Shown: positions 1 through 6,617 of the stretch, piece after piece
How the letters are laid out: each line of letters starts with the position of its first letter
Position numbering within the stretch: position 1 is the first letter of the stretch
Assembly: GCA_027064945.1 (NCBI GenBank)
Contig: JAMOPB010000429.1
Span: 1 to 7,534, forward strand
DNA length: 7,534 bases
Direction of reading: 5' to 3'
Source of the DNA: Candidatus Cloacimonadota bacterium
GTDB lineage: Bacteria; Cloacimonadota; Cloacimonadia; Cloacimonadales; TCS61
Notes under the pieces: model-generated
The model's database searches: none
What the model was told of the DNA's origin: nothing
What the model saw: only the letters and a program-made list of their open reading frames with translations
Program-made: the position numbers and the translations under genes

Positions 1-534
1 TCCTACAAAACCTAATTTCAATCTATCAGAGAATCTATATGCTAAACCGAAATCAAAATCATAAACAAGTTTGTCATATCCATATTCCTGAAAAAACGGG
101 TCAACGACTGTAAATTCATTTTGGTCGTATCCTATTTGATATTGATATCCGCTTATGCCAAAAGTTAGTTTATTTCCGGAAATAAAATTAGCATAATGCA
201 ATCCTATTTTATTTTGATTCAATAAATTGGAATTGAAAAAGCTGCCACTTGAAGCTAAATAACCAAATCTACCAAAAGGTATTCCAACAGCAGCATAATT
301 AAACGTTAGATCATCGTTAACCAAGTCCCAGAAATATTTTCTTGAATCTGTTAATAAGCCGGCACGATTTACAATTGCAAGTAATGCAGGATTATAAACG
401 CTTGCTGAAAGATCATTTGATGAAGCGATTCCACAATTCCCAAGAGCTGCATTCCTTACTCCACCTTGCTCAATATAAATTGCGTGATTAAGTATTGGGA
501 GAATTAGAAGTAAAATCAATGCTATTTTTTTCAT
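1..534 (-). CDS. PorV/PorQ-like outer-membrane beta-barrel protein (C-terminus beyond left edge)
   Basis: This gene starts at ATG 534 and runs off the left edge, leaving 178 residues. I see a signal peptide (MKKIALILLLILPILNHA, probable cleavage after A18). After it comes a segment 'GGVRNAALGNCGIASSNDLS', then 'SVYNPALLA', which matches the N-terminal hallmark of the PorV/PorQ/UPF0164 barrel families (an ALG...A..D..A..YNPA pattern). The rest alternates polar and hydrophobic residues with many Gly, Tyr and Phe, as in amphipathic outer-membrane strands, for example 'KLTFGISGYQYQIGYD' and 'FDFGLAYRFSDRLKLGFVG'. Family members are usually somewhat over 300 residues, so about half is present. A strong AGGAGG sits 4 nt before the start and overlaps the stop codon of the giant-protein gene, which implies co-expression. 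PorV proteins carry cargo in T9SS. Other members of this superfamily have no known role, so a transport or anchoring role for the upstream gene's product is inference. Confidence 0.75.
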   Translation of the reverse strand, partial: MKKIALILLLILPILNHAIYIEQGGVRNAALGNCGIASSNDLSASVYNPALLAIVNRAGLLTDSRKYFWDLVNDDLTFNYAAVGIPFGRFGYLASSGSFFNSNLLNQNKIGLHYANFISGNKLTFGISGYQYQIGYDQNEFTVVDPFFQEYGYDKLVYDFDFGLAYRFSDRLKLGFVG

Positions 535-538
535 AATT

Positions 539-544
539 CCTCCT
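539..544 (-). promoter_or_regulatory. Ribosome binding site of the barrel gene
   Basis: AGGAGG on the minus strand lies 4 nt before ATG 534. It overlaps the TAG stop of the upstream giant-protein gene (545-543), so termination of one gene and initiation of the next occur at the same spot. This is a typical arrangement for translational coupling. Confidence 0.85.
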
Positions 545-3500
545 ACTTCGCCACTACAATGGAGCCTTGATAAGCTTTGCCATCAATTTCAACTTTGAAA
601 ATATACATACCCGAGCTTATCTGATAATTATATGAATCCCTACCATCCCAAGTGGAATAATATCTGTCTCCTTGGAAATGCTCTGTAGTTAAACTTCTAA
701 TCAATCGTCCTTTACGATCATATATTTTGGTTAATGAACCGGAAATATCCTTTTCGGAAGTTATCCAAATTTTGCATTCATCATTTATTCCATCATTATT
801 TAATGATAATATTGAAGGAATTACTTCCACTTTATCAAGTTCCTCTTTTCCTAAATGAAATTTAAAAATCTCATTTGTACTATTGGCAGGTTGAACCAAA
901 TCTTCAGCATATACATCCACTTGAATATATTGGCCTTGATAATAATTATCTTCAAAAACGTAGTACAATCTATAGCCCAAAGAATCGGGATTTAAACCGT
1001 AAGGATTTGATTGCAAACCATAATTATCTACAAGTATTCCATTGATTTCCAATTGGATAGATGTTCGATTTATTCCTAAACCTTTATCTAATATATCCAT
1101 AGTCATTCCGCCACCGGGAAGCAGATCAAAACTTCCATCTTCAGGAGATAACAGATTTATCCTAGGTGAAAATGTATCCTCTACTATCACAATTGAATAA
1201 TTATAATTCGCATGATTACCCAAATTATCATCAATTTGCAATTCAACACTAAAATCATCATTTGCCTGAAGATTATTTTCCGGAATATAAGTTAATTCCC
1301 AAGTGCCACCTTCCATCTCTTCAGTTTGGATTAATTTGTTATCTATCAATTCATCATCTAATTTTAGGATAAGAGAATTGATATCCACTCCGGAAAGCTC
1401 ATCATAAATTACAAAATAGAAAGAAGAATTCTCAAAACCTTCTTCAATAGGATAAGCTTCAAGCAATTGCGGTGGATCTTCGTCAGCAATACATGTAAAA
1501 TAGTAACTATAGAGAAATTCGTTCAAATTACTGGATAAATCTCTTACATAAATTTGCACATTCACTGTTTCATGATATTGGAAAGGATTTTGTGGAGTAT
1601 ATTCAATTAAATATCCTGTAGTATCCGCATAAGTTACAGCTTCAGAGTAATAATCGTCAATTATAACATTATTTACTTTGAAGATGAACGTATCTAAATC
1701 TACTCCTGTGTCTGCATCTAATAATTCAAAAGAAATTTTGCTCTCCACATCCACATTGATGGCGGAAGCTGTAGGATTTAAACCTCGAATAAAAGGTGGC
1801 GTATCATCATCATCTACACAAGTAAATGAGTATGAATAATTGGAAAGTGAATTATATGGAATTGCATTATCATTAGCAAAAATAGTAACAGTAACTTGTT
1901 CACTATAAGAAAAATTTTCTGCCGGATCATAAAGCACAGCAAAATTTCCTTGGCTGATTTCTGTAATTTGAGGTTGAACAATTTCGTTATTAACGAGCAT
2001 TTGAATTGTTTCTTCATTCACTCCTAATTCATCATCATGAATTTCCAGATAAATATTTCTATTCAAAGCTACACCTTGTTCATCAGCAGCAGGATCAGCA
2101 TTAGTAACATAAGGCGGATAAATATCATTTATGGTTGTGAATGTATAATTTTCGCTTACTGAATTAGGTTGAATTGCCAAATCTGCTGCAGAGACATAAA
2201 CATTAACTTCGGAAATATAATCAAAATCATTATCCGGATTATAAAGCACAGAAGCACCATTTGTAATTGGAACAATTGTAATCAAATTAGTAACATTCTG
2301 ACCATCAACAATTAATTCTATACTTTCAAAATCAACACCGGTTTTATTATCCATAATTTCCAAGTAAATATTTGTATCAGTTGCAACATTTGTTTGATTT
2401 TCGTTTGGATTCAAATTCTGAAGATAAGGTGCTTCATCATCTTCCACACAAGTAAATGAATACACTTCTTCTTGCATTACATGAGCCGGATTTTCCAAAT
2501 CTGCACAATTTATGATTACAGGAATTTCTCCCAACAATCTGTTTGCAGGTTGATAAGTTATTCTATATCCGTTAGGAATATTGGAAACATTTGTTTGGGG
2601 CAAACCAATAATTTCAATCCCGTCAACAGAGACAGAGATTGAGCTTTCATCTACACCCATCACAAGATCTCTAATATCAACTCTGAAATTTGTATTAGTG
2701 GGCACATCTTCAGCAAATCTAGCAGGGAAATGGTTTTCGGTAAATGGTGGATCTGTATCTTCCACACACACAAATGAACTTGATTCATCTAAAAGATTGG
2801 AGCTATTATCGCTGCACACAATCCTCATCTGATGATTGCCGTAAGAATGATAATGTTCACTATCAGGAATATATTGAATATTAAATCCGTTTGCAATAAG
2901 TGAAATGTTACAATCAAAAGTAATTTCCACATCATCTAAATAAAATTCTATTGAATTTTGATCTATTCCTGTCTCCGGATCAACGATTTGAACTGTAAGA
3001 GGGTAAATTCTGGAAACTTCCTGTCCGTTGGTTGGATCCCATAAAATCACTTGAGGTGGGGAATTATCTGCACCACAAGTAAATTCATAAGAAAATTCAG
3101 GCATAACATTAGGATTTTCACCAATATCTGTGGCATTGATAGTAACAGGAACAACTTGATTAAAAGCAAAATCATCTTCAGTAGAAATGGTAATAAAATA
3201 TTCATTACTACTTCCGGCATAGGAGAATCCATTTGTTCCAAGAGAATAATCCACACCATCAACATTAACTAAAATAGAGCTAAGATCTACACCTTGTCCC
3301 GCATCATAGATATGGAAACTTATATCTGTATCTATATCAACTCCCAGCTCATCAGGTTCAGGATCCCATAAGGCTGTATATGGAGGATCTGTATCTTCAC
3401 GCGTGAAAAAACGATAATTCACTGTTGGCATTTGCCAGCCTGCCAAATCATTACATTGAACAGTAACATCAACTATTTGATCATAGCCAAAAGATTCTGC

Positions 3501-5159
3501 AGGAATGATGGCAATATTATATCCGTTTTCAATTTCAGATTGCACAAATTCCGCACTTGCGGAACTATAATTTGTCCCACCGATATTTACTTCAATAGAA
3601 TTCAAATCAATTCCATCTTCATAATCAAATAACGAAAATGAAACTTGAGTATCCACAGCAACATCTTGTTGATCAGGCGCAGGGTTTTCATCAGATATAA
3701 ATGGCAAATCTCCATAAATTGTATATAATCTTCCTCGATTATTGCTTGCATCAATTGCACCCACACAGATATCATATCTGTTATCATTATTAATATTCAA
3801 GCCGCAGAAAGAAGAGCCCAATTTGTCATCTGCAGATGCACCATACAAAGTTATCGGAGCAGAAATATCATCCAAATTTTGATCGAAAATATCGGAAGAT
3901 CCATAGATAACAAAAAGAATTCCGGCATCAACACCACTCATATTATCTGCAGAAGGTGATCCAATAACAATATCATAAAATTCATCTTGATTCACCCTAG
4001 CACTAAAAATATTTTCTCCCAAAATACCGTTTGTAACTCCGCCAACAATATTCACATTCAAATCCATTGTTGATAAATCAAAAATTCCGGGAAGATTATT
4101 ACTGCCAAATAAAACACCTACTTTACCGGTTCCATCTGCCATATCGGATAATATCAGATCGTCATTATTATCTCCGTTAATATCTCCAAAAGCAAATGTA
4201 TTTCCAACCAAACCATTTGATGTTACACCAAAAATCTGTGTATCAGAGTCTTCAGAAAGCATTATAGTGGAATTACCGAAATTTGATCTTCCTTCTATAA
4301 GATAAATTATTCCGGCATTGCTTCTACCTAATGGATCAGCATTAGGCGCTCCTATAGCTAAATCATCAAATTGATCATTATTAAAATTCCCTATTCTGAT
4401 AAATTTTCCGGAATTATCATTTAATTCATTACCGATAAAAAGAATATTCGGTTGATAAGATGATAAATCATATACACCGTTTAATGTATTATTCCCGAAA
4501 ATTGAATAAACTATTCCGCAATTATTAACATTTTGATAATCTCCATTAGGCGCAGCAACAAAAAGGTCATCATAATTATCATTATTTATGTCTCCACAAC
4601 TAAGCGAAATACCAAGATAATCATTTGTGTTTTGTCCAATAATTACAGAATCATATTCTTCGTATAGCAAATCATAACTATTTAATAAGCCCAATCCGCC
4701 CAAAATAACATAAACTTTACCACAAGATTCTCTGCCTGTTTCAGAAGCATATGGTGCACTAATGATAATATCATCATAGCCATCACCGTTAACATTTCCA
4801 ACAGCTATAGTTTTTCCTAATTGGTCATTTGAATTAGCTCCCAATATACTAATATCTGCATTTGAAACTGATAAATCTATCTCTGTCTGTTGGTTTGCTT
4901 GAGTTTCTCCAAAAATAACATAAACTATTCCCGCTGCATTTCTCCCATTCGGGTCAGCATAATATGCACCCATTACAATATCATCAAATCCATCCCCGTT
5001 AATATCCCCTGTCATTACAGATGTTGGAAATGCATCAAACGGATTATCGCCTATGATAGAAAGATTTGATTCCCAATTGGAAAAGTCATACTCATTTTGT
5101 GCAAAACAAAAAGAACCGACTATCATTAGCAAGGTTAAAAAAATCAATTTATTATGCAT
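543..5159 (-). CDS. Giant exported surface protein: FG-GAP propeller, nine Ig-like modules, type B-like C-terminal sorting domain
   Basis: This 1,538-residue protein is probably exported and surface-exposed. Residues 1-20 form a signal peptide (MHNKLIFLTLLMIVGSFCFA). Residues about 21-485 hold seven FG-GAP/integrin-alpha repeats with calcium-loop motifs such as DINGDGFDD (52-60), DINNDNYDD (190-198) and NFNNDQFDD (258-266). Residues about 486-1437 hold nine Ig-like modules of roughly 95-110 residues, most opening with D-x-x-PP and containing a 'GVD..SI....(D/N)' core. Residues about 1441-1538 are a C-terminal domain with NNDGINDE, IYDRKGRLIRSL, WDG, SGMYIFKVE and a final GSIVVAK. This resembles the gliding-associated CHU_C/type B T9SS domain or the FlgD-like Ig domain. 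I chose ATG 5159 over an in-frame TTG at 5174 because GAGGA lies 4 nt before the ATG and the signal peptide then begins properly. A role as adhesin or surface-layer protein is inference; no catalytic domain is visible. Confidence 0.9.
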   Translation of the reverse strand: MHNKLIFLTLLMIVGSFCFAQNEYDFSNWESNLSIIGDNPFDAFPTSVMTGDINGDGFDDIVMGAYYADPNGRNAAGIVYVIFGETQANQQTEIDLSVSNADISILGANSNDQLGKTIAVGNVNGDGYDDIIISAPYASETGRESCGKVYVILGGLGLLNSYDLLYEEYDSVIIGQNTNDYLGISLSCGDINNDNYDDLFVAAPNGDYQNVNNCGIVYSIFGNNTLNGVYDLSSYQPNILFIGNELNDNSGKFIRIGNFNNDQFDDLAIGAPNADPLGRSNAGIIYLIEGRSNFGNSTIMLSEDSDTQIFGVTSNGLVGNTFAFGDINGDNNDDLILSDMADGTGKVGVLFGSNNLPGIFDLSTMDLNVNIVGGVTNGILGENIFSARVNQDEFYDIVIGSPSADNMSGVDAGILFVIYGSSDIFDQNLDDISAPITLYGASADDKLGSSFCGLNINNDNRYDICVGAIDASNNRGRLYTIYGDLPFISDENPAPDQQDVAVDTQVSFSLFDYEDGIDLNSIEVNIGGTNYSSASAEFVQSEIENGYNIAIIPAESFGYDQIVDVTVQCNDLAGWQMPTVNYRFFTREDTDPPYTALWDPEPDELGVDIDTDISFHIYDAGQGVDLSSILVNVDGVDYSLGTNGFSYAGSSNEYFITISTEDDFAFNQVVPVTINATDIGENPNVMPEFSYEFTCGADNSPPQVILWDPTNGQEVSRIYPLTVQIVDPETGIDQNSIEFYLDDVEITFDCNISLIANGFNIQYIPDSEHYHSYGNHQMRIVCSDNSSNLLDESSSFVCVEDTDPPFTENHFPARFAEDVPTNTNFRVDIRDLVMGVDESSISVSVDGIEIIGLPQTNVSNIPNGYRITYQPANRLLGEIPVIINCADLENPAHVMQEEVYSFTCVEDDEAPYLQNLNPNENQTNVATDTNIYLEIMDNKTGVDFESIELIVDGQNVTNLITIVPITNGASVLYNPDNDFDYISEVNVYVSAADLAIQPNSVSENYTFTTINDIYPPYVTNADPAADEQGVALNRNIYLEIHDDELGVNEETIQMLVNNEIVQPQITEISQGNFAVLYDPAENFSYSEQVTVTIFANDNAIPYNSLSNYSYSFTCVDDDDTPPFIRGLNPTASAINVDVESKISFELLDADTGVDLDTFIFKVNNVIIDDYYSEAVTYADTTGYLIEYTPQNPFQYHETVNVQIYVRDLSSNLNEFLYSYYFTCIADEDPPQLLEAYPIEEGFENSSFYFVIYDELSGVDINSLILKLDDELIDNKLIQTEEMEGGTWELTYIPENNLQANDDFSVELQIDDNLGNHANYNYSIVIVEDTFSPRINLLSPEDGSFDLLPGGGMTMDILDKGLGINRTSIQLEINGILVDNYGLQSNPYGLNPDSLGYRLYYVFEDNYYQGQYIQVDVYAEDLVQPANSTNEIFKFHLGKEELDKVEVIPSILSLNNDGINDECKIWITSEKDISGSLTKIYDRKGRLIRSLTTEHFQGDRYYSTWDGRDSYNYQISSGMYIFKVEIDGKAYQGSIVVAK
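546..839 (-). other. C-terminal sorting/anchoring domain of the giant protein (CHU_C/FlgD-like)
   Basis: The last roughly 98 residues carry the pattern N-DG-ND, then 'IYDRKGRLIR', then 'WDGRD', then 'SGMYIFKVEIDGKAYQGSIV'. In Bacteroidota this order (NGDGIND...IFDRWG...WDG...GTYFY...GSV) characterises the gliding-motility-associated C-terminal domain, a T9SS type B sorting signal. The FlgD-like Ig domain of related phyla has the same WDG...G-Y-F core, so the two cannot be separated by eye. Either way it is a C-terminal domain typical of surface proteins. Confidence 0.7.
849..3704 (-). repeat. Nine tandem Ig-like modules
   Basis: Modules begin at about residues 486, 589, 698, 801, 907, 1011, 1117, 1227 and 1328 of the giant protein. 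Typical module starts are DTDPPYTALWDP, DNSPPQVILWDP, DTDPPFTENHFP, DDEAPYLQNLNP and DEDPPQLLEAYP. Each has a 'D...GVD..SI.L.V(D/N)' core and, late in most modules, an A.DLA/ANDN/CSDNSSN-type turn, then often Y-x-F-T-C before the next module. The modules have diverged substantially in protein sequence, so this is an old expansion rather than a recent DNA duplication. The pattern suits a stiff stalk that holds the N-terminal propeller away from the cell, which is inference. Confidence 0.85.
3705..5099 (-). repeat. Seven FG-GAP repeats (integrin-alpha-like beta-propeller)
   Basis: Seven repeats with calcium-binding-type loops occur every 63-71 residues, near residues 52, 122, 190, 258, 326, 388 and 455 of the giant protein. 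Each of the first four loops is followed by an (A/G)-(A/P)-type turn such as 'SAPYAS' or 'IGAPNAD', and by a strand like 'GIVYVIFG'. The first four loops are well preserved (D/N-x-N-x-D-x-x-D-D), while the sixth (RVNQDEFYD) and seventh (NINNDNRYD) are weaker. Seven is the blade number of integrin-alpha propellers, which suggests one complete propeller used for ligand or protein binding. Confidence 0.88.
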
Positions 5160-5163
5160 AAAA

Positions 5164-5168
5164 TCCTC
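5164..5168 (-). promoter_or_regulatory. Ribosome binding site that decides the giant-protein start
   Basis: GAGGA on the minus strand lies 4 nt before ATG 5159 and overlaps the motB TGA stop (5169-5167). It places initiation at the ATG. The in-frame TTG at 5174 would put this site inside the coding region and add five residues (MIEDF) before a normal signal peptide. Confidence 0.8.
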
Positions 5169-5868
5169 AATCAAATCGTTTTGTTAATCTAATTTCTACG
5201 CGACGGTTTTTACTCCGATTTTCTTCACTATCATTTGGAACCAATGGTTTATATTCTGCATAGCCGATTGCATGTATTTGTTCCGGCTTTGCATAATTAT
5301 GTTCAATAAAATATGTAACAACGCTAAGCGCTCTTGCTGTGGATAATTCCCAATTAGAAGAATATCTTTTACTCTTAATGGGAACATTATCAGTATGTCC
5401 TTCCACGCGAATCATCCAATTATTATCTGTAGCTACTTCTGCTAAAATATTTTTTGCTACCTCTTCTAATTTTGGGATAGAACTTTTCTTTAATTCTGCT
5501 CTACCTGAATCAAACAGAAACTCTCCCGGAATAGTATAAACTTGCTCGTTTCTCATTCTTAGGGAATCTAATTTTGCCTGCTGAATAATTACTTGGTTCT
5601 GTTCAAGAATAACATCCTCTTGTTTTTTATGACTTATAGAGAAAAAGAAAACAAAGAAAACAAGGAGAAGAGTCATCAAATCGGCATAAGAGATCATAAA
5701 ATCTATAGGCAAAATACTTCTCATACCTTGGTCACCTTCACCAATCCTTATTTGATCATTATCGCTAAGTAATTTTTCCTCTTGATCACCTGCACTAAGG
5801 CTGTCTTTATCAGGAATAAATTCGCCTGATGCTTCTCGCAAAAGATGTTGAAACTCTTTTCTATTCAT
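5167..5868 (-). CDS. motB: MotB-type stator subunit with OmpA-like peptidoglycan-binding domain
   Basis: This 233-residue protein would anchor an ion-driven stator to peptidoglycan and provide half of its ion channel. One transmembrane segment lies at about residues 56-78 and contains the signature ISYADLMTLLLVFF; D63 is the expected ion-binding aspartate. A short linker (about 80-112) leads to PGEFLFDSGRAEL and an OmpA-like domain with GHTDN (157-161), NWELSTARA (172-180) and NRSKNRRVEI (217-226). D160 and R179 match the residues that bind diaminopimelate in OmpA/Pal. The N-terminal cytoplasmic part, about 55 residues, is longer and more acidic than in E. coli MotB, and the linker is short. 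The ATG overlaps the end of motA by 8 bp and has no good Shine-Dalgarno of its own, so translational coupling is likely. Flagellar use is not proven: MotB homologues also drive gliding (AglRQS) and other machines. Confidence 0.93.
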   Translation of the reverse strand: MNRKEFQHLLREASGEFIPDKDSLSAGDQEEKLLSDNDQIRIGEGDQGMRSILPIDFMISYADLMTLLLVFFVFFFSISHKKQEDVILEQNQVIIQQAKLDSLRMRNEQVYTIPGEFLFDSGRAELKKSSIPKLEEVAKNILAEVATDNNWMIRVEGHTDNVPIKSKRYSSNWELSTARALSVVTYFIEHNYAKPEQIHAIGYAEYKPLVPNDSEENRSKNRRVEIRLTKRFD

Positions 5869-6616
5869 CTTTTAATTCCCAAGGATTCAAATAACTGATT
5901 AATTTTTCATAAATTACATGTGGATTTTCTTTTGCTTGAATAGCCAAAATCCCTTCAATCATCAAATTACGATAATTTGTTTCAAAATGGTTTAAATCTC
6001 TGATTTTACCGGAAAATGGAATAAAGAAAATAGCTGAAAGCAATAATCCATATAAAGTAGTAACAAGAGCTATACCCATTGCCGGCAAAATTGCTTCAGG
6101 ATTTCTTATTTTCCCAAGCATTGAAATAAGCCCTAATATTGTTCCAATCATACCAAACATTGGAGCAAAGCCTCCGGCAACTGCAAATACTCTTTCTGTA
6201 ACTCTGTATTGAGAAGTTATTGCATGACTTTGACGAACTAAGATTTCTTTTAGATGCTTTGGAGGAACATCATCAGCAATCAGACCAAGACCTTTCTTTA
6301 GAAATTCGAGATCTTTTATATCTTCTCTGTTCATTATTTCCAACATATCTTTAAAATGAATTTCTTTACTGATATCTACGATAATTTCTATCAATTTATA
6401 GCCTATTACTTCTTTTCTTTTAAACATTTTTACTAAAACATTTGTTGTAAAATCTAAAGCCGGACTTGAGAAATATGTTAATGTGGCTGCCAATGTTCCG
6501 CCAAGAGTGATCATCATTGCTTTCCAATTAAGAAATTGTGTTGGGTCTGCTTGAGTGATAATTGCCAAAGCAATAATGGATATACTACATAATAATCCTA
6601 AAATTGTTGTAATCAT
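5861..6616 (-). CDS. motA: MotA/PomA-type stator subunit
   Basis: This 251-residue integral membrane protein would form the rotating or force-generating pentamer around MotB. Hydrophobic segments occur at about residues 2-20, 32-52, 144-169 and 176-200, the four-helix layout of MotA. Diagnostic stretches are GGFAPMFGMIGTILGLI (148-164, TM3, with proline 152) and PAMGIALVTTLYG (178-190, TM4), followed by EGILAIQAKENPHVI (221-235). The length and these motifs match the short PomA-like branch (about 250 residues) rather than the longer E. coli MotA. Threonines at 159, 186 and 187 occupy positions important for sodium use in Vibrio PomA, which is suggestive only. The cytoplasmic loop (75-110) is unusual: positions equivalent to PomA R88, K89, E96 and E97 appear to be H87, F88, M95 and N96. 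The start has AGAGG 5 nt upstream, inside the end of the FliG-like gene. Confidence 0.95.
   Translation of the reverse strand: MITTILGLLCSISIIALAIITQADPTQFLNWKAMMITLGGTLAATLTYFSSPALDFTTNVLVKMFKRKEVIGYKLIEIIVDISKEIHFKDMLEIMNREDIKDLEFLKKGLGLIADDVPPKHLKEILVRQSHAITSQYRVTERVFAVAGGFAPMFGMIGTILGLISMLGKIRNPEAILPAMGIALVTTLYGLLLSAIFFIPFSGKIRDLNHFETNYRNLMIEGILAIQAKENPHVIYEKLISYLNPWELKDE
6287..6394 (-). other. MotA cytoplasmic loop that would face FliG
   Basis: Residues 75-110 of the MotA-type protein align with PomA's FliG-facing loop when anchored on 'LI..IV' at the start and 'FLKKGLGL' at the end; a two-residue insertion is needed. The normally charged FliG-contacting positions (E. coli R90 and E98) appear to be H87 and M95. 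The alignment was made by eye from remembered family sequences. Confidence 0.5.
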
Positions 6617-6617
6617 A

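Noticed and set aside
535..545. Terminator or promoter between the giant gene and the barrel gene
   Set aside because: The gap is only 8 bp and holds a Shine-Dalgarno. No hairpin with a T-run is present.
2581..3632. Open plus-strand frames of about 66-83 codons inside the giant gene
   Set aside because: They lie opposite well-supported Ig-repeat coding sequence, lack recognisable domains and good ribosome binding sites, and look like chance frames in repetitive AT-rich DNA.
849..3704. Recent tandem DNA duplication within the Ig-repeat region
   Set aside because: The modules share short motifs such as the one encoding FTCVxD, but no two modules look nearly identical. The similarity is at the protein-fold level.
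5100..5159. Lipoprotein signal in the giant protein (Cys at residue 18)
   Set aside because: The residues before the Cys (G-S-F) do not fit a lipobox because Phe sits at the -1 position. Cleavage after FCFA by signal peptidase I fits better.
5160..5174. TTG at 5174 as the start of the giant protein
   Set aside because: It would overlap motB and add five residues ahead of a normal signal peptide. ATG 5159 has GAGGA 4 nt upstream and starts directly with MHNKLIF.
5196..5539. Alternative frames on both strands within motB
   Set aside because: They overlap the conserved OmpA-like domain of MotB and encode nothing recognisable.
5861..6616. ExbB/TolQ instead of MotA
   Set aside because: The four-helix layout, PAMGIALVTTLYG and EGILAIQ...NP motifs and the partner with YADLMTLL plus an OmpA-like domain are specific to the MotA/PomA family.
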